Positions 11,762 to 23,529 of a stretch of DNA of 64,000 bases are shown one piece after another (position 1 is the first letter of the stretch; every line of letters begins with the position of its first letter). The position numbers and the translations under genes were made by a program. Origin of the DNA: Diaprepes abbreviatus. Lineage: Eukaryota > Arthropoda > Insecta > Coleoptera > Curculionidae. The notes beneath the pieces were generated by a model. The model had not been told where the DNA came from. It did no database searches and worked only from the letters and a program-made list of their open reading frames with translations. Where the stretch lies: the NCBI GenBank assembly GCA_034092305.1, contig JASJET010000225.1, positions 2,028,501 through 2,092,500 on the forward strand. Reading direction: 5' to 3'.

Positions 11762-11804
11762 ATCCGACGTTTCGCCTACGATTGCACGAGGCATGTTCAG
11801 GGAA
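11762..11804 (-). ncRNA. Hammerhead ribozyme-like motif in the Penelope terminal copy
   Basis: On the minus strand: CTGAACA (core CUGANGA with one mismatch), a GCCT/AGGC stem II, then GAAACGTC. GAA-ACGU-C fits a minimal type I hammerhead, in which the self-complementary ACGU can form helix III only between two copies. Flanking TTCC and GGAT give a short stem I. One core mismatch suggests reduced activity. Confidence 0.55.
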
Positions 11805-11860
11805 CTTTACTCTACGAGATCGGAACACTGAATGACTATCTAGGAACAACAGACCGGTAT

Positions 11861-12200
11861 TTATACCCGGCTAGTGCTCAGCGAACCGTTATCCAGTGTT
11901 ACAATCGATTTCCACGTGTAATGTACACTGTAACTTGCATTTCTATTAATATTATTTGGATATTTACAAATTTCGATTGATTCTCTAATTTTACGTTTCA
12001 AGAAACTTGACACTGGTGCTGGCACCTTAGTTTCTTTTACATTAAAAGTGTGACTTGAGCAATGTTGATGTTCAGCTATTGCTGATTGTACAATTTGTTT
12101 CTTTTTTAAAAATCTTTTATGTTCCTTAAGCCCAGTGGATATAGATCGTCCTGTTTCACCTACATACATTTTATCACAAGAACAAGGTATCTGTTTGAAA
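11861..12200 (-). pseudogene. Penelope GIY-YIG endonuclease domain
   Basis: Begins with IPCSCDKMYVGETGRSI, where MYV...GETGR is the family's form of the GIY-YIG core. It continues with LKEHKRFLKKK, SAIAEHQHCSSHTF and KRKIRESIEICKYPNNINR, containing the conserved Arg and the Glu of RESIEI. It is out of frame with the preceding linker by one shift near 12,170. The domain would nick target DNA for retrotransposition. It runs directly into the terminal copy at 11,925-11,750. Confidence 0.88.
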
Positions 12201-13150
12201 TGGAACTGCGTCCTTTGGAGAGTTCAAACATTGTCCAACTTTCTTACATGTGTTGAAAATTGTACAAATGTTTAATTTTCGGAGCAATCTGGCAATCTTG
12301 TCGGTCGTGCCGTGTATGTAAGGTAAGACAACACTGTCCATATGAAGTACATTTATGACATTTTGTTGAGGAGTTGGGTTTTTATATTTATTAATAGAAC
12401 GTCTTATATCTTCAGAGCAAGATCCATTGCCTCTCAGAGTATTAGTCAGTTTTTCTGTTTCGGATTTCAATGATTGTTCGTCACCTATTTGAAAGTGCTC
12501 TATGTACCAACGTTTATAACGGCTAAGGCTGATGGTGTGACGTTGCATTGAGATATCGATTTGTATGTATTATTTTTCTATACACAGAATGTCTTAATTT
12601 GTCATTTTCTTTCCTTTGTACTAGTACATCAAGAAAGGAAAGGGCACCATTTAATTCAGTTCCCATAATGAATATTATGCTAGAATGTTGCTGATTTAGA
12701 TGATCCAGGAAATTATGGAGGTTTATCTGCGCCATACGGGCAAACGACGAACGTATCATCTATATATCTTTACCAAAATTTAAGTTTTACAGGAGCAGAA
12801 GACAAGGCGTTTTTTTCGAAAGCTCCCATGAAGATTTTAGCTACCACAGGTGATAGCGGAAATCCCTTAGCCGCTCCCGAAGTTCCTTGAGAAGTAAAAT
12901 AAGTGGCAATCAAACCTACTTTAATTAATTCTAGTAGGGTGGAGTCAATGTTGTTATTTCGTAGTGTGTCCGATATTATGGAAACTGAATCACCTATTGG
13001 AACATTTATGTAGAGGGATTCTACATCAAAACTGTCCAATATGTCTCCGGGCTCTAATTGGATGGTCTTTAATCTTTGAACAAAGTGTCCAAAGTTTTAA
13101 ACAAAGAATTCGGTTTTTCCTGTAAAGGGATGTAAAAGTTTGGCCAGATA
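12174..13150 (-). pseudogene. Penelope reverse transcriptase
   Basis: Read on the minus strand in three broken frames. Near 13,140 comes HPFTGKTEFFV, then FVQRLKTIQLEPGDILDSFDVESLYINVPI with motif A (FDVESLY; a catalytic Asp is present). GAAKGFPLSPVVAKIFM is motif B. The catalytic YxDD block should lie near 12,765 at the frame break and is degraded. Beyond it come FLDHLNQQHSSIIFIMGTELNGALSFLDVLV and VYRKIIHTNRYLNATSHHQP, then a thumb/linker region (ORF 12,174-12,548) ending in VLPYIHGTTDKIARLLRK. All are standard Penelope landmarks in the right order. Confidence 0.88.
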
Positions 13151-13269
13151 TTTACCTATACGTGGAAATCAATTGTAACGCTGGATCACGGTTCGCTGAG
13201 CAATAGTGTATAAATACTGGGCTGTTGATTCTCGATAGTCATTCCGTATTCTGATCTCGTGGAGTAAAA

Positions 13270-13313
13270 ATCCCTGAAGATGTGCCCTGCAATCGTAGGA
13301 GAAACGTTGGATC
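13270..13313 (+). ncRNA. Hammerhead ribozyme-like motif in the inverted Penelope terminal copy
   Basis: On the plus strand: ATCC, CTGAAGA (exact CUGANGA), a weak stem II (CCT...AGG), GAAACGTT, then GGAT pairing with ATCC as stem I. The core boxes are complete, but stem II is poorly formed compared with the other copy. Confidence 0.55.
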
Positions 13314-13404
13314 TAATTTGACACAGTCTAGACCCAGGAACCATGTTATTTAGTTTATTAAAATCTACATAACTTTATCTCAAATAATATATTCTTATTG
13401 TAAT

Positions 13405-14400
13405 GCAAAAAAAACTTCTTCTTCTTCTTCTTCTAAGTAGAATCAAATTCTGTTATCTATACAATGCCTCATCGATCCTCGTTTGAGGTCGAAATCTAGC
13501 TGTCTTTCCATCTTTTGGGGGGCCGTCCAGGCGGCCGTTTGGTGTTTGGTTTCTCTCTCATCACGATTTTTGCTAGTTTGTCATCGTCCATTCGTTCCAC
13601 GTGGTCTCTCCACTGCCTACGACGATTTCGAACCCACTTGACAACATCCCCCACTCCCCTGTCCTCGCATATTTTTGCGTTTCTTATCCTATCTCTTAAA
13701 CGGTGTTCTGTCCCATTGGGTACCCAATATTTGTGCTTTTTACCTCATCAATGATTTCGTCCATGATTACATTGAAAAGTGTTGGACTTAGGCTATCACC
13801 CTGTCTTATTCCTATGGATAGAGGGATTTCCTCTGTTAGAGTGTTATTTGTTTTAATTACCATGGTGTTTTTGGAATTCAATTCGTATATTGTGCGTATG
13901 ATTGCTTCATCTACTTGTTTTTTTCGCAGTAATTCTGTTATGTATTCCAGTTTGACTCGGTCGAGCGCTTGTGTAAAGTCCACAAAACAAATGAACAGCG
14001 GTTTATCATATTCGATAGATTTTTCAACCAGCTGTCTGATAATAAATATACCGTCGATAGTAGAGCGGTTATTCCGGAAGCCCTGCTGTTCTTCGCACGC
14101 CCCTAACTTGTCTATGATCCGTTGTGACAGTATTTTGGTTAACAACAACAAAGGCTGAACTATTCAGTAGGCTGATTCCCCTGTAGTTTTCGGGTTGTTT
14201 CTTTGATCCTCTTTTGTGGATCGGAATTGTGATGCTTTTCCGCCATTCGTTGGGTACTGACGTTGTGCGGAGTATTTTTTGATATAGAACAGTGAGCTCT
14301 GTGACAAGGCTGAGGCCTCCGTACTTTAGCATCTCATTCGTAATTTGGTCGGTACCAGGTGATTTTCTGTTTTTTAATTTCTTAATTATGCAAAAAAAAC
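13405..14400 (-). mobile_element. APE-type LINE fragment with (GAA)n tail
   Basis: Minus-strand 3' part of a non-LTR retrotransposon. On the minus strand it starts near 14,370 with PNEWRKSITIPIHKRGSKKQPENYRGISLL (fingers), continues with EQQGFRNNRSTIDGIFIIRQLVEKS, motif A region FICFVDFTQALDRV and motif B GIRQGDSLSPTLFNVIMDE, and then jumps to RIRNAKICED...VKWVRNRRRQWRDHVERM and RPPGRPPKRWKDS. A deletion near 13,710 has removed the catalytic FADD block. The tail is (TTC)n on the plus strand at 13,411-13,435, i.e. (GAA)n. The frame breaks at about 14,150. Confidence 0.85.
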
Positions 14401-15440
14401 GAATTAATTAAATCTGTTTTAGATTTAAATAAATCGAATGCAGGTCGTGACTTACTCAAAAAATTTTTGATATCGACTATTTTAAGAATATTTTAAATGT
14501 AAAAATTTCATTCTTTATTATTACATATAAATTGTTTTACCATTATTTTAGGCTAAATTATTTAAAAAGTATATAGACTTTTATTTAGGCCACCACAATT
14601 CATCTATTGACAAAAACAGTTCTTCAAACATTCTAGAACCGTCTTACAAAACTTTTTATAAACTCAATTAGATGTTTACTGCTTTTTCATCACCTTTGAA
14701 AATATTAAAGTAACTTAAGAAGTTTTATCGAAAATTAAGCTACAGCAAATGCAATTCAATTTTCTTGTAAGAGTATTTTAGTATTCTTTAATCTTTTTTC
14801 TCTTCACAACTTTTTCTCTGATTTCCAACGTAAACGACAAAATTTGCAGCGATTCTTCATCGTAAAATAAAAGATAAAAATGTGGGGACACATTTTTAAG
14901 TTCTCTAACAAGGATAAAATTCTCTTGATCTTTTTCAGAATAATACAGTATTGTCTTGGAAATAAAGTTTCAGAGGACAAATTTTACACCTAATTTATTT
15001 TCATGTCTTATTATCTTTTACTGATATTGTCAAAGTATTTCGAATTTAAAAAAGATACTTTGCCTTAAAGATCTTATAATAAAATATAAATTTGACATTA
15101 ATTGTAGAATTATATTTTTCATCTCATTCAATGACGGCACGTAAGGTAGTGCTATAGTGATATGGAACTACCACCAAATTATTTTTACTTTAAAGTATTC
15201 CGTGTTAATTATTTGGCAATGTAGCTGTACCATGTTTTAATGCGACACAGTAAAAAGATGATGATATAACGGTTATATGGGAGCAACAAAGAGGCCGTCC
15301 AAAAAACTCAGAATATTCGAACTCCCTTTCTCTTCCCATGAGGAAGAGGATTTTTTACCCCCCCCCCCTTCCCTCTCGAATATCACCTGATAGGTCAATT
15401 TTAAATAATAAAAATAAGTTAAATGTATTTAACTTTCATA
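14401..15440. other. AT-rich DNA, nothing recognised
   Basis: No convincing ORF or repeat was seen. A short C-run with pyrimidine tract lies at 15,357-15,376. Confidence 0.5.
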
Positions 15441-16166
15441 CGTTGCCCGTAAAAAGGAACTGCATGAAATTTAAAGTAAATGTGCTGGAAGCAAATTTCA
15501 TAAACCTTTTCGTAAATTCAATTAATGTAATACATTAAATTGAATAATTTTTATATTAATCTAAATTAATGTATTCCATTAAATTTAACGTAATCATACA
15601 TTAAATTTAAAGTTTAATTATTACTTTTTAAGGTGACTATGTACATTAAATATACAGCCAATGTTCATTGAATTTAAGATAATTGTCACATATTTAAATT
15701 TCACTACCAGGAAAAGATGGAAATTTCTCCCATAGGTAGTGTACTGTCATCTGTACACCGGTTTCGAACTCATTGGTTTCCGTCAGTACCGATAGACATG
15801 TACACCTCATCATAAGAAAATTGAGTCCTGTAAGCAACTTATATCATACTAAATAAGAAGTTCAATACAAACTGCGCCATCTCCCGGAATCTCATACAAT
15901 GTACCATAAATATTAATGTAAATTCCTTTAATGTTAAGATACATATGAATTAATTTTAATGTACAGAAACTTTAAGTTTTTTTTTCAGTTACTTTATTGA
16001 AATTTAAGATATCATTCAGTCAAATTTAAAGTATAACGAACTGACATTTCAATGAATTTGCTTTAAATTCAAAGTAGATTATTCACGATTTAAAGTACAA
16101 AAGCATTAATTTTAATGTAGATTATACATTAAATTTGCATTAAATTTAAGGTTATTTTTAATAGGA
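15441..16166. repeat. MITE-like TTAAATTTA-rich repeat, copy 1
   Basis: Aligns in the same orientation with 58,647-59,305. Shared blocks include 'gtaaatgtgct', 'tttttatattaatctaaatta', 'actaccaggaa' with 'cccataggtagtgt', 'atatcatactaaataa-aagttcaatacaa', 'gcgccatctc-cggaatct' and 'cattaaatttgcattaaat'. The ends of copy 2 are inverted repeats (CACTGTTAAAA); here they are decayed. Non-coding. An insertion relative to copy 2 near 15,750-15,820 adds a block with 'gtacaccggtttcgaactc'. Confidence 0.7.
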
Positions 16167-16169
16167 TTG

Positions 16170-16844
16170 GAAATATTTTAGCCAAATAAACTTCCAAGAA
16201 ATTTAAAAAATTAAATCAAATATTCACAAGAATGATTTCATTAATAGTTGCAAAAATAATTATAAAGAAGTAAAAAGCTTCATAGAATTAATATTATAGT
16301 TAAATATAATAAATTATAATTATTGAATAGTAAACGTAAAAATATTATTATATGTAAATAAGCATTTTAAAAATAAAATTACAAAATTTATTATTTCGTA
16401 ATTTTTAATATTAACCTTAAAAAAATTTAAAATTTTAAAGTGTCCTAAAAATCTAAATTAAGGAGTTCCTATAAAATATATATATTTTATAGGAAGCGTA
16501 TTTTGAAACTATATTAAATTTCGTTTAAAGCACGCTATGTATCAATACTGCAAATATCAGTAATATTAGTTTAACATTTGTGTCAAAACGGTTCTGATTC
16601 CAATCTCGCGAAACAATGTGAAATGCTCATTAAAAAAGACTAAGTATCTGTAATATTAATTAATGGTGGCTGTGTATTTTAGAGACAAAATTTTTACATT
16701 CATATATATCAAATCCAGTCATAAAAAGCACATTCATTAATGTTGACTGTAGAATGGTTTATCTCATCCCTGCTATATTTTGAAAATAAAGATTTCAAAT
16801 CAAAAATTATTAGAAGTTATAAAAATCATTAATTTTCAGATTTA
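16170..16844. other. Very AT-rich spacer
   Basis: Long A/T runs with no recognisable gene or repeat family. Confidence 0.5.
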
Positions 16845-17099
16845 CGAGCCAAACGGCTTCGCATTCCCTCCAGAGATTATTGACTCGTACCGAGTATACA
16901 AAGACACCAAAAGTATGAAGCTCTATGGGGACCCTTTTCATGTTATCGGGTCCTAGGTGGCGTGGTCTTCTGTACTGTACAAACTTACGGACGGTCCGCG
17001 CGGTTGCAAGGAGAACTGCTTTCTGAATCGGTTTTTACAGATGCTCTCTAAGGCCCAGTCCCTTGATGTTCTGCAGGAGGTTCTTCGGTATCACTCCAG

Positions 17100-17580
17100 T
17101 TGTTGATAAAATTATGCGAATTGTATGGAAGCTGTTCATTGCCCACTGTCTGCGGATTTGCACCACCAGATCTCTGTATTTGGCGATGTTCTCATTATAT
17201 TTTGGTCTTAGGTTGTTGTTATTAGGTATAGCAATGTCAATTAATGTAGTTCGCCTAGAAATTTTATCTTTTGGTTTAATGTCTAACCTATTATAAGCAT
17301 CGGTTTGATCTGTTACAATCGTTCAGTCCCAATATAACTAGAACTCGTTGTTTTCAAGAATAGGTTCCGGATTATCTTTGTAGTAAGGCACTTTTCCTAC
17401 CTGTAATAGTTCTAACTTATCTGCTAACTCTCGGTGGATTATCTTAACGGCTGAATCGTTCCTTTCCTTATACTCGGCAAACGCTTGGCATCCTCCAATT
17501 ATGTGCTGGATTGTCTCTGATGTTCGACAGCCATATCTACATTGGTCATTTTCTATTGAGGGATCTCTGATTATTTCCAA
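17100..17580 (-). pseudogene. REL-endonuclease LINE, zinc knuckle and endonuclease domain
   Basis: The ORF at 17,338-17,580 holds DQCRYGCRTSETIQHIIGGCQAF, a CCHC knuckle, then KVPYYKDNPEPILENNEF. After a frame break the restriction-like endonuclease core follows below 17,300: YNRLDI, where relatives have RPDI, then TTLIDIAIPNNNNL with the conserved Asp, and NENIAKYRDL. It would nick target DNA. The Pro of PD is Leu here, and copy 2 keeps RPDI. Confidence 0.82.
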
Positions 17581-17656
17581 TAGTTCTTCATCGGAAAAAC
17601 CTGGTCTTGGATAGCTAACAAGAAGCTCTCCGTTTCCGGAAACATCTGTCCTAAAA

Positions 17657-18079
17657 TCAACCAGTAGTTGGATGCTGAGTTGTCGACATTGTCCTGGATG
17701 TCCTCATTTGGATGCCGTCCATGAAGCCAGACTTGTAACTTTTCTTGAAAGACTCCGCTAACCTGTGGAAATAAGAACGTAAGTTTATTATTTGTTGATC
17801 GAGTTGCTTACCAATATCAACCAATCCTCTTCCTCCTTGGTATCTTGGAAGCATTGTACGTTCAATAGTACTCCGAAGGTGGTGTGTGCGTGCTTTTGAT
17901 AAGAGTGTTCTTATTTTCCATTGCAGGTCTTCTATGTTCATCCTGCTCCATTTTACAATTCCAAAAGAGCATCTAAGCGCAAAGAATGCGTACGTTTTGA
18001 GCACCTTAAACAAATTTCTACTATTTAGACTAGTTTGTGACACCCTCCTAACAAATTCAATTGTCAATTCGATCTTCAT
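17657..18079 (-). pseudogene. REL-endonuclease LINE, post-RT segment
   Basis: A 140-residue open piece with the conserved block NIEDLQWKIRTLLSKARTHHLRSTIERTMLPRYQGGRGL. Family relatives continue into a linker and a CCHC zinc finger; here that linker is largely deleted (the frame ends at 17,657) and the next motif appears after 17,580. Its apparent ATG is internal to the original protein. Confidence 0.85.
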
Positions 18080-18250
18080 AGGGCGATGGTCAATTTGTTT
18101 ACCCTACTTCATACCTAGGTATTTATATGTTTGTTCTGCTTCCATTGCAGCTATAGTTTCATCTTTCCTTTAACGATGTTCAAAATACGGCACATGTCAA
18201 GTCCAAACTTCATTCCACAATTTTGAACATTTGCTCCAACTGCTTTTTGA

Positions 18251-19999
18251 TAGCAGCCATTAATTTTAATAATAAGATTAAATTCAATTGCATTCGACAA
18301 ATTCCATTTTTAATTTATTTTGGATAATTAATTAGAAAGATATAAAAAAATCTTACAGTATGAAGTATCACGTCATTGAGTTCAAAACCCCCTCCTCCCT
18401 TTATGTGGTCGAGCAGGATATAGAAGACTCCAAACATATATAAAAATTTTCTGTACGCAATCATGTTTAAAGTTAAGCAAAATTTATACCAGGCATTAAA
18501 TGAATCGAATATTATTAATAGATCGATTAAAGAATTCACTTGCTACAAAACGTGTGATATGATACATTTGGTGATTCTAAAAAATTATTTTTAATTTAGT
18601 TTTAGTTATTTATCGCGTATTTATCAAGGTAGATTCTTTTATTACATCAATGTGTATTTTTGTTTTGTTACTAAAAGTCGTTTTATTTGCCGCTATGACT
18701 ACGACCGAAGTTCGTTTTTCGCACTATTTTTGTGCCCTCTCTTTAGAGGAAAAACTGGAAAACAGCGTAGAAGTGGAAAAATGTCTCGCACTCGCAAATT
18801 TAATAGATATATTTAATTTTTAATTAGAAATGCACCCTGGGTAATATTTTGCCTAAAAGAACAGTATTGTTTATGGTTTTATTGTGTATTTTTAAGTAAA
18901 ATCAAGTATATCAACCGAAATACCTATATAAATAAAACCTTATTTCTCAGCTCAGCAGCTACAAAAATAATGTCGTAAAACTTTTAGCTTTATGCTTTGT
19001 AGTAAAATTGTAATAAATATACTTATCATGCATTCAGACAACCTCATTTTCGACTCTTTGATAATTTCATGTCCGTGTTTATACATCTTGAACTATAAAG
19101 CATATGGAAGTCAATTTTGTTTAACTAAATTAACATAACTTGTATCTTTGAGAGGAAATTTAATCCAGATTAATATAAAAAAGCGATAAAGTGTTTTTAT
19201 TTGCTTGTTATCTCGAGAAAATCTCCGAAACTGTTGAACTTATGTTAAAAGTCATTTTAATGTTGAAAAGATAACATTCTTCATTTGAACATGAACATTT
19301 TATTTGATTTTATTAAAAAGAATGGGGCAAAACAACTCAGAAAAACCTTCCATACTTCTGATCTTCAATCAATGTTTCTTAGAGAGAAATTAAATTTAAG
19401 TTAAGGAGGTAAATCGTCAACTTCTGATTTCGTAATTTTAAGAATGAGAATTACATATTTTATTCGAGAATCCCTGCGTATTCCATATGGATCCACAGGG
19501 GTAAACTACGATCTGCAAGGGATCCATGTCAATGGAAAAAATATAGAAGGTGCATGAGATGAAATGAGGATCCACTAAAATGGAGAATTGACAAAAAAAT
19601 ACCTATTTATTTATTAAGTATATTCCGTTCAATGCCATATGAAAGTAAGTATTTACTTTGTGATCACACTTCTTGCAACTTATAAAACAAGTAACACATT
19701 GTGCTCATACGCGTGATGAGTCTAGATTTGAACTAGAGTTGCAAGGAGAGCGACACAGACTTACACGAACTTGTTTAATTCGTCTATTAATAATATGAGT
19801 GTTCATTCGTTTTCTTAAATTTGAGAAGAAAAGTGATAATCAAATATTTTAAACAAGGACTCATTTAGTTTCAAATTTAGAGATGTATTTACGTATTAAA
19901 AGTTTACAAAACAGATAAAATTATAAAAGAAAGCTGGTCAGACATTATCTGAATACAAATAATAATAGTACGATTTCAATTATATGTTAAAACCAGATT
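18251..19999. other. AT-rich DNA, nothing recognised
   Basis: Small ORFs (for example 18,315-18,539 minus) show no family character. Confidence 0.45.
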
Positions 20000-20990
20000 T
20001 GCCCTTTAGTTAGTTATATCAAATATATGCTTGAAGATAAAAAATATAAAAAGTATGTATAAGTAATTACGATAAGGCCTGTTGCCTAAAGATAATGTGT
20101 TGCTAAAGGTTATTTTAAGATACAATAAGATAGAAAGAAGAGTAGCGTTCCTGAAACTTGGAATAAACAGGTGAAATCAAAATTCTATAGATAAGCTTTA
20201 AATAAGCCAGAGATAAAATATAAAATATTAAGATCCATCTGTAGTCCTTCTAACGAAGTGGGTGGGAACTCAAATATCCCTTTGATGTCAATATATGTCG
20301 CAGATTGTCTGTTATCAAAGTTCCCTCAGATAAGCATTCTATCAGCTCAAGAATTTATAGATTTTGCAGTGACAGGTACCTTTTAAATACGATTTACCCT
20401 AGTAAGTGTGCTGAAAAGGCAAACTAGGCAGTAAAACTCTTCAGCAACAGATTTTAACATATTTTTATGAATTCGGGCATATCCTCCTATAAAAGACATG
20501 CCATTTTTATGACTATAGGTTATGATGCTCGACCAGAAATTAAGGAAAATCACTGTAAAATGAATATGTCAAACAAATTCACACTCCGCAGATACATTTA
20601 AACTTGCTTAAGCAACACAAAATTCGTATCTCAAAGAAGATAAAATACTAAATTGGAAAAAAAATTAAGAGAACAAAGAAACGTAACATGGTCATTGTCA
20701 GTCGGAAAACAAATGACCCAAAATTCATTATTCCGGTCTCCTACCACAGAAAAACCCTCAAAGTAAAAATATTTGACAGACTTTCATTTCGGCGGAACAA
20801 ACCCACCGAATAAAAAAGCTGACTTAAACAAACAAGACAATCCAAAATTCATTTAAACTAAGTAAGTTAAGTTATAAAAAAATAATTACCATTTTTCTTT
20901 TCACTAAAACACACTTTTGAAAAAAAAATTCCGACAAATATGAAAAAATAGTTCAGTGAACTGACTTTTACTTGCGATCAATAAAACAAC
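20000..20990. repeat. Unclassified ~1 kb repeat, copy 2
   Basis: Diverged partner of 4,180-5,310 in the same orientation, best between 20,230 and 20,985. Non-coding. Confidence 0.55.
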
Positions 20991-21076
20991 ACTACGTGAA
21001 ATCTATTCATTGCATTTCTTGTAGATTTTGGGTCGCTGACTTCTAATCCGGCGCATAATTGCTTCTTTGCATTAGG

Positions 21077-22185
21077 CTTTTTAAATATCCTAACCTGAAA
21101 GTGCAAAAAATGCGATTTTGGTCTATATTTGAGGTTATGTATCATCGCGACATTTTTTTTTCAAAAAACTCTACATAGTATATTAAAGTATAAGTCTTAC
21201 TCTTTCAAATATCCTTGAGTTTTTATGAATATCCTTGTCTTGCTTCGAGATATTTAATTTTGAAAATTTCAAAGTGAATGAATTTTTCAAATTTAGGAAA
21301 CCTTCATTTTTCGTGACAGATAAACGTTTAAGCGGCAATTCTGATAAACCACGGCTATTTTAAGTCTATCAAAGCATCACTTAGTCCAAATTTATCATTA
21401 ATTTTGCAAAATAAATTTGTTTAAATAATTTGTTTTAACAAATTATTGCAAAATTCATTATTATTTAAATAAATGCTTTCAATGCATTTTACAAAAATTA
21501 ATACTTTTAAAGGAGTCGTTATCGGTATCACGATATATTTTGTTATAAACAAAATCATAAACATTAAATTTTGCAATTTTAAAAACCCTCAAACGAACAT
21601 TAGAACATAATTAAGAATGTATATTCAGAATTCACGAAACCATATTCTACAAGTACAAAGCCTACAAATGCATATCGTTAAAGAGTTCATATTTAAATTG
21701 CAAAATTTGTTATTTAAAACTTTATTTATAACAAATTATGTTGTAATGACGATAATGACTCCTTTGAACGTATTTATTTTTGCAAAATGCAAAACATTTA
21801 TGTAAAAAATAATGAATTTTTCAACAACTTGTCTAAACAAATATATTTTGCAAAACTATTGATAAATTTGGATTGAGCAATGCTTTGAGAGTGTTAAAAC
21901 ATTCATGATTTATCAAAATTGTTGCTTAAAAGCTTATCAGTTAAGAAAGATAAAGATGTTCAAAACTTGAAAAATTATGCAATTTGAAATTTTCTAAATT
22001 GAATATCCCGAAATAAAAGAAATATATTTAAGCAAATTCAGCGGCATTTAAAAGCGTCAGACTTGTACTTTAAAATATTATTTGTAGTTATTTGAGATTA
22101 AAAAAAATGTAGCCATGATACATAACCTCAAATATAGGCCAAAATGGCGTTTCTTGCACTTTTAGATATAGATATTTAAAATAAC
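21077..22185. mobile_element. 1.1 kb foldback element with ~510 bp arms
   Basis: The left arm (21,077-21,592) is the diverged reverse complement of 21,693-22,185, leaving a loop of about 100 bp. Mirror blocks include 'tatatttgaggttatgtatcat' (21,131 and 22,116), 'caaagcat-gct-a-tccaaatttatcaat' (21,370 and 21,880) and 'aaaggagtc-ttatcg' (21,511 and 21,757). No transposase is present. Differences are frequent, so the arms are old. ORFs such as 21,617-21,805 fall in the loop and right arm and are not genes. Such a transcript could form long double-stranded RNA (inference). Confidence 0.85.
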
Positions 22186-22259
22186 TGATATGATTTCATA
22201 AAATTGTATCAGTTGATTCTGACAGCTGGAACTAAAGTTTTGTATGAGGTGTTAAAAAT

Positions 22260-22418
22260 AGAGTGACGAAATTGCAAAAAATTCTGCAACATTTATTTCC
22301 TTTAAAGGTACAAAAGAGACAAATATCGATGTGTCTCAATTTTTGATCAATGTGTTTGCCGAGTAAGCAAAAGAGGTGATTATTATTGTTGCTTTTAAAC
22401 TATTTGTTTATTTAAAGG

Positions 22419-22498
<80 letters not shown>
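22260..22498. repeat. Repeat ending in (TA)n, uninterrupted copy
   Basis: The segment 22,308-22,415 matches 25,988-26,014 plus 26,554-26,680, apart from the ribozyme foldback there. It contains 'AAATATCGATGT' once at 22,321-22,332 and serves as the empty-site reference. It runs into a (TA)n array at 22,422-22,498. Confidence 0.8.
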
Positions 22499-22502
<4 letters not shown>

Positions 22503-23529
22503 ACAAGATTTGCTCTTGCGTCATTTTAATTGATGAAGGTATGAGTTGTAACTCGAACTTTTTTTATTTTTCACTCTACAGTATACCCTATCAAATTATG
22601 TAGCTCTGTGTTAAGCCCTGGTCTGGTTATAAAACGTAAAACGTGGCGATGCACGGAAATATTATGAAAACTTCAACAGTGTGTGTTAGGTTCTTATTTA
22701 TGCTTTTCCAAATTAAGATTTCTACTGACACACATTTAAGTTAATAAAATTTTAAAAAGTCAATATTAGAAAGACAGTTTTCGATAACTCACCCCCCCCC
22801 CCCCCTAGTTATGAAAAACAGAGAATATTGACTCGTGATTTACGGGACAAAAACCTCTGGTGTAGAGTATCAAAGCTTATTCTAAATAACTAAATAAAAA
22901 CATCAAAAGCGAAGGCAACACAACACACAACATTTTTTGTATAAATTTGCTTGTATTACGTATAGAATGAAAATATTTTCAATAAAGCCTTAATTAAATT
23001 TTCATCCTTTATATCTCTAGTAAAACTATGTAATATAAAAAATGAAAGCCTATTATTTCTGTTACCTTTCGATGATGTTACCTTGAGCAATACGATATTA
23101 TTATATAGGGAAAACAATTGTTCATTATAAACGAAATCCAATGAAATCGACAGGCATTATTCGAAAAACGTAACCTATATATGTTTACATACATAGCGGT
23201 TTCGAATTTGAAAACAACTCCCAAATTTCCAGCCAATTAAGAAGTTTTTGACAAAAAATCTCAACAGCATTTGTTGTTGAACAATGAGTAATAATTCTAC
23301 GTTGGTTTCATACTTTTTGGTTTTCATTAAATGGAAAAGAGGTTTTTACTGTATGGCTACCAGCAGATTTCGGTAGGTTCTATAAAGTCAATTAAAAAGG
23401 AATGAATAAATCAGTTTTTATTCAATTAATGAGAAACATGACCATGTATGAATCTAAAAATGATTTTTAACCGGCTTCTAAATGGAGGAGGTTTTCAATT
23501 CGTCTACTATGTATGTTCAGAAAGTTGCT
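22499..23529. other. AT-rich DNA with a poly(C) run and a short dispersed repeat
   Basis: A run of about 14 C lies near 22,792-22,805. Around 23,210-23,290, 'aaacaactcccaaatttccag-caatta' and 'gttgaacaa' recur at 29,088-29,165, marking a short dispersed repeat. No gene recognised. Confidence 0.45.

Larger units (their letters stand above)
11690..13330 (-). mobile_element. Penelope-like element with inverted terminal copies
   Basis: The minus strand carries reverse transcriptase followed by GIY-YIG endonuclease. The body is flanked by two ~165 bp copies of one sequence in inverted orientation: 11,750-11,925 (minus) and 13,150-13,315 (plus). Shared blocks include 'cggttcgctgagca', 'gatagtcatt', 'gatctcgt-gagtaaa' and 'tgcaatcgtagg-gaaacgt'. 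Penelope elements are known for terminal copies in direct or inverted orientation and for hammerhead motifs in them. The reverse transcriptase lacks its N-terminus and frames are broken, so this copy is inactive. Confidence 0.88.
16845..18250 (-). mobile_element. Restriction-like-endonuclease LINE (R2/NeSL-like), 3' half, copy 1
   Basis: Minus-strand 3' part of a LINE with a C-terminal restriction-like endonuclease, in several frames. On the minus strand from 18,250 it reads FGLDMCRILNIVKGK (end of the palm), KIELTIEFVRRVSQ, FGIVKWSRMNIEDLQWKIRTLLSKARTHHLRS, PRYQGGRGLVDIGKQLDQQI, the zinc motif CRYGCRTSETIQHIIGGC, then YNRLDI...TTLIDIAIPNNNNL and STTGVIPKNLLQNIKGLGL. It shares its 3' end and its 3' UTR with 62,035-63,395. 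5'-truncated. Confidence 0.88.

Noticed and set aside
13703..14158. Plus-strand 151-residue ORF
   Set aside because: Antisense shadow of the LINE reverse transcriptase on the minus strand.
17063..17296. Plus-strand ORF (and its relative at 62,295-62,477)
   Set aside because: Both are antisense shadows of the restriction-like endonuclease LINE; their mutual similarity reflects the shared element.
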